NCBI GenBank assembly: GCA_965116325.1
Contig: OZ220675.1
Location: 1,302,001-1,366,000 of the forward strand
Direction of reading: 5' to 3'
Length of the DNA stretch: 64,000 bases
Source: JAGWBF01 sp965116325
GTDB taxonomy: Bacteria; Chloroflexota; Dehalococcoidia; Lucifugimonadales; JAGWBF01
Every line of letters begins with the position of its first letter. Within the stretch, counting starts at the first letter, position 1. The translations under genes and the position numbers were made by a program. Positions 49,312 to 57,594 of this stretch are shown in pieces. The notes under the pieces are model-generated. The model saw only the letters and a list, made by a program, of their open reading frames with translations, made no database searches and was not told the origin of the DNA.

Positions 49312-51588
49312 CTATTTGCCGTTACCGTTGTCCTTCAGCGCCCAGAAGACGTTCTCCGGCGTCATCGGCAGCTTGTTCATCCTCACCCCCGTCGCCTGGT
49401 AGATGGCGTTGGCAATGGCGCCCGGCGGTGGCACGATGGGGACCTCTCCGACGCCCCGGGCCCCGTAAGGGCCTTCGGAGGCCGGCTTCTCCGTGAGGAC
49501 TATGTCGATCATCGGCAGGTCCAACGCCGTCGGCATGCGATAGTCCAGGAGGGAGGGGTTCCTCATCACGCCCTTGTCGTCGTAGTGGTAGTACTCGTAC
49601 AGGGACCAGCCGATGCCCTGGACGGCTCCACCCTGGATCTGGCCCTCCACCTGTACCGGGTTGATGGCGCAGCCCACATCTTGGAAGCAGGTGTAGCGGA
49701 GGAGCTTCACCTTGCCTGTGCCCGGGTCCACCTCCACATCCACAACATTGGCGCCGAAGGTGGGGGCGCTCTGCACCCTGGTTACCGACCCTTCTCCGCA
49801 GACCGGGCCGTCGCCCCGGCGCACGCTGTTTCGCGCTACGTCGAACCAGCCCATGGCCTGCTCGGGATCGTTCCTTACCCAGAAGCGCCTGTCGGCGTAC
49901 TCCACATCCTCGGGCTCCACCTTGAGCTGCTCGGCGGCGTGGGCCTTCATCTGGGATATGGCGCTTTCCGCAGCCCTCTGGATCGCTATGCTCTGGGTCC
50001 AAGTGGAGCGACTGCCCGCGCTGAGGTCGGTGTAAGGGGCAGAGTTGGTATCTACCACCCGTACGTTCACATCTTCGATGGGTATCTGGAGCTCTTCAGC
50101 AGTCATCTGCTTCATGGTGGTGCGAATGCCCGTGAGGTCCACCTGGCCTGTGGTCACCGTGACGGTGCCGTCGGCGTGCACCATGATCACCGAGCTGGAC
50201 GTCAGGGTAGCTCCCAGCCAGAAGCCCACGGCCAGGCCGCGACCTCGGTTGGGCCCTTCCAGGGGTGAGGTCCAAGAGGGATGCTTCTCTATCTGGTCCA
50301 GCATCTCCGTCAGGCCGATGCTGTTGAGGGGGCGGTTGTTGGTCATCAGGTCGCCCTCCACCACAGCGTTGTGCTTGCGGAACTGGAGGGGGTCCATCCC
50401 GACTCTTTCGGCCACCATGTCCATGACGGTCTCTACTGCGAAGCCTACGGGAGTGCCGCCGGGGGCGCGGTATGCCTGCACCCTGGGCTTGTTGGTCACC
50501 ACATCGTAGGCTTCCAGCTTCATGTTTTCGCACTTGTAGGGGCCGAAGGACACGACAGTGGCGCCGGCTATGGGGGAACCGGGGAAGGCGCCTGCGTCAT
50601 AGACCATGCGGACGTAGCAGCCCGTGATGGTCCCATCGTTCTTGGCGCCGACCTTGACAGTCAGATGGGCAGGTGAGCCGGGCCCGGTGCCACGGAACAC
50701 CTCGTTGCGGTCCATCACCATCTTGACAGGGGCGCCACCGCTCTTCTTGGACAGGAGGATGGCCAGGGGTTCGAGGATGGTATAAATCTTTCCGCCGAAC
50801 CCACCGCCGATCTCCATCGGGGTTACGATCATCTTGTCCTGGGGCAGGTCCAGCAGGGCGCTTAGCTGGCGCTGGACGTTGTAGGTGCCCTGGTTGCTGG
50901 TCCAGATGTTGACGGTGCCGTCGCCGTCCACCCGGGCCACGCAGGCCTGGGGTTCCAGGTAGCCCTGGTGCACCATGAGGGTGTCGTAGGTGTCTTCCAC
51001 GACGACGTCGGAATCCTTCCACGCCTGGTCCATGTCTCCCCGGCCGTCTTCCAGGTAGGTGGCCACGTTGCTTGCCTTTGTGGGAGGCTCGCCCAGGGTC
51101 TTGGTGAACAGGTCTTCGTGCACAAGGGCAGCACTCTCATCCATGGCTGAGACCACGTCCGCCACGGGAGGGAGGGGTTCGTAATCGACCTGGATAAGGC
51201 TTGTAGCGTACTCTGCGATGTCCTGGCTGGTGGCCGCAACGACGGCGACGGTGTGGCCGTCGAACAACGCCTTGTCATGGGCCATGGTGAGCCTTTGGAG
51301 GTCCTTGAGGGCGATCATCAGCTCGCCGCCGAAGGATGTGGCGGTGTCACTGGGAACGGGCAGGTCTTTGTGGGTGATAACCGCCTTGACGCCTTCCACC
51401 TTTTCAGCCTGGGAGGTGTCGATGCTCTTGATGCGGGCGTGGGCATGGGGGCTGCGCAGCGCCTTGGCGTAGAGCATCCCGGACAGGTACAGGTCTGCGC
51501 CATACTGGGCACGGCCGGTTACCCGTTCCAGGGCATCGACCTTTTCGATTGGCTGGCCTACGTACTTCCGATCCTGGACCGTTGCCAT
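49312..51588 (-). CDS. Xanthine dehydrogenase-family molybdopterin-binding subunit
   Basis: The 758-residue large subunit has RVTGRAQYGADLYLSGMLYA, EIGGGFGGKIYTILEPLA, VQAYRAPGGTPVGFAVE and the catalytic Glu region PYGARGVGEVPIVPPPGAI. The active-site loop reads AYRAPGG. It is neither the AYRCSFR of form I nor the AYRGAGR of form II CO dehydrogenase, so oxidation of an aromatic, purine or aldehyde substrate is more likely than of CO. It is the third gene of the FAD/2Fe-2S/Mo order. Confidence 0.93.
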   Translation of the reverse strand: MATVQDRKYVGQPIEKVDALERVTGRAQYGADLYLSGMLYAKALRSPHAHARIKSIDTSQAEKVEGVKAVITHKDLPVPSDTATSFGGELMIALKDLQRLTMAHDKALFDGHTVAVVAATSQDIAEYATSLIQVDYEPLPPVADVVSAMDESAALVHEDLFTKTLGEPPTKASNVATYLEDGRGDMDQAWKDSDVVVEDTYDTLMVHQGYLEPQACVARVDGDGTVNIWTSNQGTYNVQRQLSALLDLPQDKMIVTPMEIGGGFGGKIYTILEPLAILLSKKSGGAPVKMVMDRNEVFRGTGPGSPAHLTVKVGAKNDGTITGCYVRMVYDAGAFPGSPIAGATVVSFGPYKCENMKLEAYDVVTNKPRVQAYRAPGGTPVGFAVETVMDMVAERVGMDPLQFRKHNAVVEGDLMTNNRPLNSIGLTEMLDQIEKHPSWTSPLEGPNRGRGLAVGFWLGATLTSSSVIMVHADGTVTVTTGQVDLTGIRTTMKQMTAEELQIPIEDVNVRVVDTNSAPYTDLSAGSRSTWTQSIAIQRAAESAISQMKAHAAEQLKVEPEDVEYADRRFWVRNDPEQAMGWFDVARNSVRRGDGPVCGEGSVTRVQSAPTFGANVVDVEVDPGTGKVKLLRYTCFQDVGCAINPVQVEGQIQGGAVQGIGWSLYEYYHYDDKGVMRNPSLLDYRMPTALDLPMIDIVLTEKPASEGPYGARGVGEVPIVPPPGAIANAIYQATGVRMNKLPMTPENVFWALKDNGNGK

Positions 51589-51597
51589 AGCTCCTCC

Positions 51598-52074
51598 TTA
51601 CTTCTCGGTAATGGACATTATTGCTTTGATGATCTTGTCGTACCCGGTGCACCGGCACAGGTTCCCGGCAATTCCCGTCCTCAGCTCGGTCTCCGTGGGC
51701 TTGGGGTGCTTGTCCAGGAAGGCCTTGGTTGACATTATGAAACCGGGAGTGCAGAAACCGCACTGCAGGGCTCCGTGTTCCATGAACGCCCGCTGTACGG
51801 GATGGAGTTCGGCCCCGTCAGCCAAGCCCTCAATCGTCGTCACCTCATGCCCATCGGCCTCCAGGCCCAGGGTCAGGCACGAGTCAACAGCCTGCCCGTC
51901 GATGATGACGGTGCAGGCGCCGCAGTTGCCGTTGCTGCAACCTTCCTTGGTGCCTGTCAGCCTGAGCTCGTCACGGAGCACCTCCAGGAGGGTCTGCCAC
52001 GGCTTTACCAGCACCTCTACGTTTTGTCCGTTCACCCTGCATTGCAGGGGCGCTTTTCTAATGGTCTGCTCCAC
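51598..52074 (-). CDS. 2Fe-2S subunit of the molybdenum hydroxylase
   Basis: The 158-residue protein carries a plant-type 2Fe-2S cluster (CSNGNCGACTVIIDGQAVDSC) and a second helical-domain cluster (CGFCTPGF and CRCTGYDKI). Both hand electrons from the Mo site to FAD. It lies between the FAD and Mo subunit genes with gaps of about ten bases on each side. Confidence 0.95.
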   Translation of the reverse strand: MEQTIRKAPLQCRVNGQNVEVLVKPWQTLLEVLRDELRLTGTKEGCSNGNCGACTVIIDGQAVDSCLTLGLEADGHEVTTIEGLADGAELHPVQRAFMEHGALQCGFCTPGFIMSTKAFLDKHPKPTETELRTGIAGNLCRCTGYDKIIKAIMSITEK

Positions 52075-52083
52075 GTCTGCTCC

Positions 52084-52956
52084 TTACATCCCAAGATCTG
52101 CAAGGCAATGCTCCAGGGTCCTCTGGGTGAGCACCTTGCACAGCTCTTTACGGTATTCGACGGAACCCCGAACGTCGGAAATGGGACTGGTGGCGTTGGG
52201 CGTCAGGTCCGATGCGGCTTTGACCACATCCGCATTCAGCACCTGCCCTTCCAGGGCCGCCTCGGCATCCCGGGCTCTAACCGGCGTCGGGGCCACCGAT
52301 GCCAGGGCGATCCGCGCTGTGGTGCAGCGCTTGGAGGCGGGGTCCACAGCGATCATGCTGGCGGCGCCGGCTACGGCGATATCCATCTCCTCCCTGGGAA
52401 TGAACCGCAGGTAGCGCCCGCTGCTGTTGGCGGGCGGAGGTGGGACAACTATCTCCAGCAGGAGCTCGTCGGCTGCCATGACGTTCTGCCCCGGGCCGGC
52501 GAAGAACTCCGCGATGGGTACCTCTCTGCGCCCATTGGGCCCCACCACAATGCACCTGGCATCGTAGGTGAGGAGGGGCGGTATGGTGTCGCCCGAGGGG
52601 GCCGAGTTGCACACGTTACCGGCGATGCTGGCCCGGTTTTGTATCTGGGTGGAGCCGATCAGCCCGCAGACTTCCTTGATGGACGGGTAGTGCTCCGCCA
52701 CGGGAGCATACTCCCCGGTGCGGGTGCAGGAGACCCCGGCGCCGATGTGGAGCCCTTCCCCTGGTATGTACTCCAGGCGCTGCATGTCGGGTATGTTCTT
52801 GATGTCCACCACGAGGCTGGGGGTTCTGCGCCCCACCCTCATCTGGTCCACCAGGTCGGAGCCTCCGGCCAGGGCGCGGGCGTTGCCGCCTGCTCCGGCC
52901 ATAGCTTGAACAGCTTCGTCCAAGGTGCGCGGGGAAACGAAGGCAAAGGGGCGCAC
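52084..52956 (-). CDS. FAD-binding subunit of the molybdenum hydroxylase
   Basis: The 290-residue protein has the VAO-type FAD domain: ARALAGGSDLVDQMRVGRRT, then QIQNRASIAGNVCNSAPSGD and the CO_deh_flav_C region. The GTG start is preceded by TTAGGAGGTGATC, an exceptionally long match to the 16S anti-Shine-Dalgarno, and by a strong promoter. It heads the three-gene hydroxylase operon. Confidence 0.94.
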   Translation of the reverse strand: MRPFAFVSPRTLDEAVQAMAGAGGNARALAGGSDLVDQMRVGRRTPSLVVDIKNIPDMQRLEYIPGEGLHIGAGVSCTRTGEYAPVAEHYPSIKEVCGLIGSTQIQNRASIAGNVCNSAPSGDTIPPLLTYDARCIVVGPNGRREVPIAEFFAGPGQNVMAADELLLEIVVPPPPANSSGRYLRFIPREEMDIAVAGAASMIAVDPASKRCTTARIALASVAPTPVRARDAEAALEGQVLNADVVKAASDLTPNATSPISDVRGSVEYRKELCKVLTQRTLEHCLADLGM

Positions 52957-52988
52957 CGATCACCTCCTAAGCTACAGAAATCCTCCCC

Positions 52989-53017
52989 ATTATAAGGGCG
53001 GCCGATGGGCGTGGCAA
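52989..53017 (-). promoter_or_regulatory. Sigma-70-type promoter of the molybdenum hydroxylase operon
   Basis: On the minus strand TTGCCA (53017-53012) and a perfect TATAAT (52994-52989) are 17 bases apart, 33 bases before the GTG. Confidence 0.78.
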
Positions 53018-53030
53018 TACGCCTCCAGCG

Positions 53031-53060
53031 TTGACAAGGCAGAGGCTGTAGGCTTACAAT
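53031..53060 (+). promoter_or_regulatory. Sigma-70-type promoter of rpsP
   Basis: TTGACA (53031-53036) and TACAAT (53055-53060) are spaced by 18 bases. It is back to back with the hydroxylase promoter. Confidence 0.72.
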
Positions 53061-53118
53061 CCCTTCCTAAGCGGCCCTTTTCAAAGGGTATGTTGCATAC
53101 AGAGGGGACTACTAACTT

Positions 53119-53376
53119 ATGCTAAGAATTCGACTACGCCGCGTCGGTAAAAAGGGCAGGCCCTACTACCGGATCGTGGTGGCTGACTCCCGGGCGCCCA
53201 GGGACGGCGCTTTCGTGGACTGGATCGGTCAATACGACCCATTGATGGACCCCCCCGCCGTAGTGCTGAACGAAGAAAAGGCTGTCGGCTGGCTCAACAA
53301 GGGCGCCCAGCCATCGGAGCCGGTACAGCGCATCTTCAACTGGAACGGAATCTACGAGAAGGCTAAAGCAGCATGA
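53119..53376 (+). CDS. rpsP: 30S ribosomal protein S16
   Basis: The 85-residue protein starts MLRIRLRRVGKKGRPYYRIV and contains ADSRAPRDGAFVDWIGQYDP, diagnostic for S16, which helps assemble the 30S platform. The length is normal. The stop overlaps the next start as ATGA, coupling it to khpA. Confidence 0.97.
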   Translation: MLRIRLRRVGKKGRPYYRIVVADSRAPRDGAFVDWIGQYDPLMDPPAVVLNEEKAVGWLNKGAQPSEPVQRIFNWNGIYEKAKAA

Positions 53377-53600
53377 AGGAACTGATCGAGTACATCGCCC
53401 GGAACCTGGCCAGCCGTCCCGACGACGTGGTAGTCACCGAAGAGATGGAAGAGGACCGGGTTGTACTTAAGCTCGAGGTCGCTGAAGAGGACAAGGGCAA
53501 GATCATCGGCCGGCAGGGCCGAGTAGCCCAAGCAATGCGCATCCTCCTTCGCGTCTCAGCCGTCAAGAACGGTACAAAGGCTGTGCTGGAGATAGTCTGA
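53373..53600 (+). CDS. khpA: KH-domain RNA-binding protein KhpA
   Basis: The 75-residue protein starts MKELIEYIARNLASRPDDVV and carries the KH signature DKGKIIGRQGRVAQAMRILL. It is a small RNA-binding protein that partners KhpB in other bacteria. The rpsP-khpA-rimM order is widespread in Gram-positives and Chloroflexota. It is translated from an ATG overlapping the rpsP stop. Confidence 0.95.
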   Translation: MKELIEYIARNLASRPDDVVVTEEMEEDRVVLKLEVAEEDKGKIIGRQGRVAQAMRILLRVSAVKNGTKAVLEIV

Positions 53601-53684
53601 TCCAGCCTTCCCCCCGGAACCTCTTTCATCCCCATCCTCAAGACCACCCATGGTTGCACCCCCGTCCCTCCAGGAGTTAGACCT

Positions 53685-54194
53685 GTGAATGATCCCGATA
53701 TCCCTGTGGGTCAGGTTGTCGTTGGCAAGGCCATCAAACCCACTGGGGTACATGGCGAACTGCAGGTGGAGATCATGTCCGACATACCCGACAGGTTCTC
53801 AGTTGGGAGGGCTGTCCTGCTGGACGGCGCCCTGCGCCGGATACAGAGGACATCCGCAGTCCACAAGGGCCGGATCAACCTGAAGCTGGAGGGCATCAAC
53901 GACCGGGATGAGGCGGATGGCTTCAGGGATAAGCTCCTGACCATTCCCGAGGGCTCAGTCCCGGAGCTGCCCGAGGGGACCTTCTATCACTACCAGATCA
54001 TCGACATGGAGGTGCTGACCCCAGGGGGCGAGAAGATCGGGAGCGTCGTCGATGTGCTTCCCGTAGGAGACAATGATGTGTACGTGGTCCGGGGAGATGG
54101 GGGAGAGGTGCTGGTGCCGGGCCTGGAGGATGTTGTCCTGGAAGTGGACACCAGGAACAACCGCATGATCGTAGAGCTGCCCGATGGCTTATAG
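53685..54194 (+). CDS. rimM: 16S rRNA processing protein RimM
   Basis: The 169-residue two-domain protein has the N-terminal RimM barrel (VGQVVVGKAIKPTGVHGELQ) and the C-terminal PRC barrel (HYQIIDMEVLTPGGEKIGSV, VLVPGLEDVVLEVD). It binds S19 and helps mature the 30S head. GTG start with AGGAG eight bases upstream. It lies 84 bases after khpA in the conserved ribosomal cluster; trmD and rplS, often next, are absent here. Confidence 0.95.
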   Translation: MNDPDIPVGQVVVGKAIKPTGVHGELQVEIMSDIPDRFSVGRAVLLDGALRRIQRTSAVHKGRINLKLEGINDRDEADGFRDKLLTIPEGSVPELPEGTFYHYQIIDMEVLTPGGEKIGSVVDVLPVGDNDVYVVRGDGGEVLVPGLEDVVLEVDTRNNRMIVELPDGL

Positions 54195-54214
54195 CAACGT
54201 AGAAGGGAGTCGCC

Positions 54215-55087
54215 ATGCCCGTTGAGATGCTCCTGCCTGAGCTTGCCGACCTGGTCTCTCCCGATGAGGAGTGGGAGGAGTTGGGCTCGGGGTACCAGCT
54301 TGCCGAGGGGCCTCTGTGGTACCGGGAGGGCGGCTACCTGCTCTTCAGCGACATCAGGAACAATCGCCGTATGCGATGGACCCCCGGCCTGGGGGTAACC
54401 GTGGAGCTGGAGCCTTCCAACTTCACCAACGGGATGACCAGAGACCTGGAGGGGAGGCTGGTCTTCTGCGAGCAGTCGCTGCGGCGGGTCTCCCGCCAGG
54501 AAGCAGACGGGAGCATCACCATAATCGCCGACAGCTTCCGGGACAAGCGGTTCAACAGGCCCAACGACCTTGTGGTGCGCTCCGACGGTACGATCTACTT
54601 CACCGACCCCATCACCGGCGGTATCGAGCCGGAGCTGGACTTCCTGGGCGTGTACATGGTGCCCCCGGACCTCAGCGGTGTACACCTCCTGACCGACGAG
54701 ATCCACTTCCCCAACGGGCTGGCCTTCTCGGTGGACGAAAAGCAGCTATACGTCAACTCATCCAGGGTGGGCCTGATCCATGTCTTCGATGTGGCTGACG
54801 ACGGCGGCATCAGAAACGGCAGAGAGTTCTGCAAGGTGCAGGGAGAAGGCGAGGGCAACCCCGACGGCATGAAGCTGGACCTGGAGGGGAACATCTACTG
54901 CACGGGACCCGGCGGGCTGTGGATCATCGACCCGGCGGGGCGCCACCTGGGTACCATCCCCGTCCCTGGCGACCATGCCACCAACTGCGCATGGGGCGGG
55001 GACGATTGGAAGACCCTCTTCTTCACCACCTTCTACACGCTGCGTCGCATCCAGATGAAGGTGGCGGGAGTGCCGGTCCCCAGGTAG
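54215..55087 (+). CDS. SMP-30/gluconolactonase-family protein
   Basis: The 290-residue six-bladed propeller has LAEGPLWYREGGYLLFSDI (metal Glu), NRPNDLVVRSDGTIYFTDP (metal Asn) and EGNPDGMKLDLEGNIYCTGP (metal Asp). These are the ligands of calcium-dependent lactonases that open sugar lactones such as gluconolactone. The exact lactone is unknown. It starts 20 bases after rimM, so it may be cotranscribed. Confidence 0.9.
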   Translation: MPVEMLLPELADLVSPDEEWEELGSGYQLAEGPLWYREGGYLLFSDIRNNRRMRWTPGLGVTVELEPSNFTNGMTRDLEGRLVFCEQSLRRVSRQEADGSITIIADSFRDKRFNRPNDLVVRSDGTIYFTDPITGGIEPELDFLGVYMVPPDLSGVHLLTDEIHFPNGLAFSVDEKQLYVNSSRVGLIHVFDVADDGGIRNGREFCKVQGEGEGNPDGMKLDLEGNIYCTGPGGLWIIDPAGRHLGTIPVPGDHATNCAWGGDDWKTLFFTTFYTLRRIQMKVAGVPVPR

Positions 55088-55102
55088 GCCGAAGGGCTTA
55101 GG

Positions 55103-55246
55103 CTAGTCGGAAGAGGGAAGCTGCCGGGGCTGCTGGATCTCCATCTCCACCTCGCAGCACATCACGGAGCCTTCCCCGGTCTTGGTGCAGAGCACCATGG
55201 TGCCGCACTTGGCACAAACGTATCGCTTACCCAGTTGGTTAGCCAT
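55103..55246 (-). CDS. Desulforedoxin-like small metal protein 1
   Basis: The 47-residue protein starts MANQLGKRYVCAKCGTMVLC, then GEGSVMCCEVEMEIQQ. The CxxC followed by CC matches the desulforedoxin fold, in which four cysteines hold one iron (or zinc). A paralogue of 39 residues is encoded 22 bases upstream on the same strand. It likely shuttles electrons or serves as a redox module, perhaps with the nearby flavin oxidoreductase (inference). Confidence 0.75.
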   Translation of the reverse strand: MANQLGKRYVCAKCGTMVLCTKTGEGSVMCCEVEMEIQQPRQLPSSD

Positions 55247-55268
55247 TGTTCGGGCGCAGGCTGGCCGC

Positions 55269-55388
55269 TCAGCCTTTCATCTGCATGGGTTGATCACAGC
55301 AGGACATGGCGCCGGGCCCGGCCTTGGTCACGATGAACTCGGACCCGCACACCGCGCAAAAGTATCGCTTTCCTGTCTGGTTCGCCAT
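55269..55388 (-). CDS. Desulforedoxin-like small metal protein 2
   Basis: The 39-residue protein starts MANQTGKRYFCAVCGSEFIV, then AGPGAMSCCDQPMQMKG. It has the same N-terminus (MANQ-x-GKRY) and Cys pattern as the gene just downstream, so the two are tandem paralogues. AGGAGAG precedes the ATG. Desulforedoxin is 36 residues with this spacing; no superoxide reductase domain is attached. Confidence 0.78.
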   Translation of the reverse strand: MANQTGKRYFCAVCGSEFIVTKAGPGAMSCCDQPMQMKG

Positions 55389-55470
55389 TGAGAAGTCTCT
55401 CCTGGAACGGGCGCTGTCAGTGGGCGATTATACGGAAGGCTGCTGAACTCGGTCAACGCTGTGGCCGGGG

Positions 55471-56472
55471 TTAGGGCAGCAGGGGCAAGAGCTCCTCGGA
55501 GATGAACTGGAGCTTCTCCAGGCGGGCCTTGTGATCCCTCGGCAGGTTCAGAAAGCCCATCCCCAGGTACCGCATGCCCATCTCGTGGTAGCATCGTGAT
55601 ATGGTCTCGGCGCAGTCCTGGGGGCTTCCCACAATGGCCCAGTCCTCCAGGCTCCGGTCGGTCGACAGGCCCAGGTCGACAGTGGAGCGCTCCTGCATGT
55701 TCCAGCCCCCGTACATGTTGGCCTTGCGCGCGGCTGCCGCCCGGGCCTCGGCCAGGGCGGTCTCCCGGTCCTTGGCGATGGCCATCACCCTCTGAGCGCC
55801 CAGGAGCCCGTCGGAGGGGGCGCCCTTCTCCCCGATGGCTTCCCAGTAGTATCCGGCCATCCGCGCCACATCGGCCCATGCCGGCTGGGGGCCCAGCAGG
55901 CATGAGTCAGCCTTGAAGGCGGCACGACGGCACGCCCCGCGGCTCTGGGCGGCGATCCAGATAGGGGGATGGGGGTCCTGGAGGGGCCGGAGGGCCATCT
56001 TGGCGCCATGCACCTGCCAGTAGGCGCCCTCGTAGTTCACCTCTTCGCCGGACCAGAGGAGCTTCAACAGCTCCAAGGACTCCTCGAATCGCGCAACTCT
56101 CTGGGACCGGGTGGCGCCCACAGCCTCCAGCTCCACTTCCCGGTAGCCGATACCCGTCCCCAGCACAAAGTTGCCGTTGCTGATGTGGTCCAGGGTCACA
56201 ACCTGCTCGGCCAGTTCCACGGGATTCAGCATGGGCAGGAGGGCAACGCCGGTGATCAGCTTCAGGCCTGGGGCCTCCGGCGCCAGCCGGGCCAGCAAGG
56301 GCAGGGGCTGCATCCATACGGAAGGGTATGACACCCAATGCTGGGGAGCGTACAGGCCCATGAAACCCCAGGGACCAGCCCGGCGGGCTACGTCGGCGAC
56401 ATCCTCGACCTGCTGGTGCATTGAGGAGTTGGGGTCATCGACGAAATCTTTAACGTACAGCGCAACATCCAT
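55471..56472 (-). CDS. LLM-class flavin-dependent oxidoreductase
   Basis: The 333-residue luciferase-like TIM barrel has LGTGIGYREVELEAVG, FEESLELLKLLWSGEEVNYE and PPIWIAAQSRGACRRAA, typical of FMN or F420-dependent LLM enzymes. The substrate and the choice between FMN and F420 cannot be fixed. I chose ATG 56472 because AAGGAC lies seven bases upstream; an in-frame TTG is two codons earlier. Confidence 0.9.
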   Translation of the reverse strand: MDVALYVKDFVDDPNSSMHQQVEDVADVARRAGPWGFMGLYAPQHWVSYPSVWMQPLPLLARLAPEAPGLKLITGVALLPMLNPVELAEQVVTLDHISNGNFVLGTGIGYREVELEAVGATRSQRVARFEESLELLKLLWSGEEVNYEGAYWQVHGAKMALRPLQDPHPPIWIAAQSRGACRRAAFKADSCLLGPQPAWADVARMAGYYWEAIGEKGAPSDGLLGAQRVMAIAKDRETALAEARAAAARKANMYGGWNMQERSTVDLGLSTDRSLEDWAIVGSPQDCAETISRCYHEMGMRYLGMGFLNLPRDHKARLEKLQFISEELLPLLP

Positions 56473-56556
56473 GGACAAGTCCTTTCCAGGTTGGGAAGCG
56501 GGTTACCGGCCCCACAATGTATAAAAGGCTATTATACTCCTATTCCTTTAGCATCC

Positions 56557-56686
56557 CCGTCATTGCGGCGGACCATTTACCCCCTCTCCCCTGGCGGGAG
56601 AGGGTTGGGGTGAGGGGGAACAACAGAAGCTGCCCCTGGCAGGCGTCTCACCCTCCCCTTAATCCCCTCCCGTCAAGGGAGGGGGA
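56557..56686. repeat. Dispersed hairpin repeats before panC
   Basis: The cluster holds half an ATTGCGG unit (56557-56570), a GGGAGAGGGTTGGGGTGAGG hairpin unit (56578-56618, same family as 4967-5001) and a second C/G-rich hairpin CCCTCC...GGAGGG (56667-56685). It lies between two minus-strand genes and holds no gene. Confidence 0.7.
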
Positions 56687-56731
56687 AGAAAATGATGCGC
56701 CCATTCGGCCTCTTAGGGGCAGGAACGCCCG

Positions 56732-57568
56732 TCAGGCAAGGATGACGTTGTCGATGAGCCGGGTGCGCCCGATGCGCACCGCTGTGGAGAGCATGGCCGG
56801 GGGTGTTACAGTGTCCATCTCCTCCAGGGTGTCGGGGTCGGAGATACTGACATAGTCGATGGCGCTTACAAGAGGTTCCCTTTCCAGCATCCTCCTCACT
56901 TCGCCTCGCAGAACTTCCGCCGACCGCTCGCCCCCACCCCACATCTCCTGGGCTCGGGACAGGGACCTGAAGATGATGGGTGCGGCCCGTCGCTCCTCCT
57001 CAGACAGGTAAACGTTTCGGCTGCTCAACGCCAAGCCATCGGCTTCCCGCACCGTCGGGACCACCTGCACCTGCACATCCAGGTTAAGGTCGGCCGCCAT
57101 CCGTCGTATGACCGCCACCTGCTGCCCATCCTTCTGGCCGAAGTAGGCGGCATCCGGCTCCACGATGTTGAACAGCTTGCAAACCACGGTAGCGACCCCC
57201 CTGAAGTGGGAGGGGCGGTGGTCTCCCTCCAAGCGGTACGCCATATCGGGGAGGTCTATCCAGGTCGCATATCCCGGCGGATAGACCTCCTCTGCTGGCG
57301 GGGCGAACACCAGGTCCGCGCCTTCCGACTCGAGGAGGTCCAGGTCCCGTTCCATGTCTCTGGGATAGGTGCCGTAATCTTCGCTGGGCCCGAACTGGCT
57401 GGGATTCACAAAGATGCTGACAGCCAGCACCCTGTTCTCTCTGCGGGCCTGCCTGACAAGGGCAAGATGCCCCTCATGGAGGGAGCCCATGGTTGGGACC
57501 AGCCCCAAGGCGCCTTCGCGGCTCCAGCGGGCGGCCCTGAACTCCTGTATGGTGGTGAGAACTTGCAA
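56732..57568 (-). CDS. panC: Pantothenate synthetase
   Basis: The 278-residue ligase joins pantoate and beta-alanine using ATP. LVPTMGSLHEGHLALVRQAR, FVNPSQFGPSEDYGTYPRD, YFGQKDGQQVAVIRRM and LALSSRNVYLSEEERRAA are the PanC signatures, with the HEGH HIGH-type motif. It ends in a normal C-terminal domain. It is the last gene of the panB-panC part of the cluster. Confidence 0.96.
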   Translation of the reverse strand: MQVLTTIQEFRAARWSREGALGLVPTMGSLHEGHLALVRQARRENRVLAVSIFVNPSQFGPSEDYGTYPRDMERDLDLLESEGADLVFAPPAEEVYPPGYATWIDLPDMAYRLEGDHRPSHFRGVATVVCKLFNIVEPDAAYFGQKDGQQVAVIRRMAADLNLDVQVQVVPTVREADGLALSSRNVYLSEEERRAAPIIFRSLSRAQEMWGGGERSAEVLRGEVRRMLEREPLVSAIDYVSISDPDTLEEMDTVTPPAMLSTAVRIGRTRLIDNVILA

Positions 57569-57594
57569 GCTGTGCAGACCCCGGTGTCGGCGCC

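Noticed and set aside
49312..52956. Annotation as aerobic CO dehydrogenase (coxMSL)
   Set aside because: Gene order fits, but the large-subunit active-site loop is AYRAPGG rather than either CO dehydrogenase signature.
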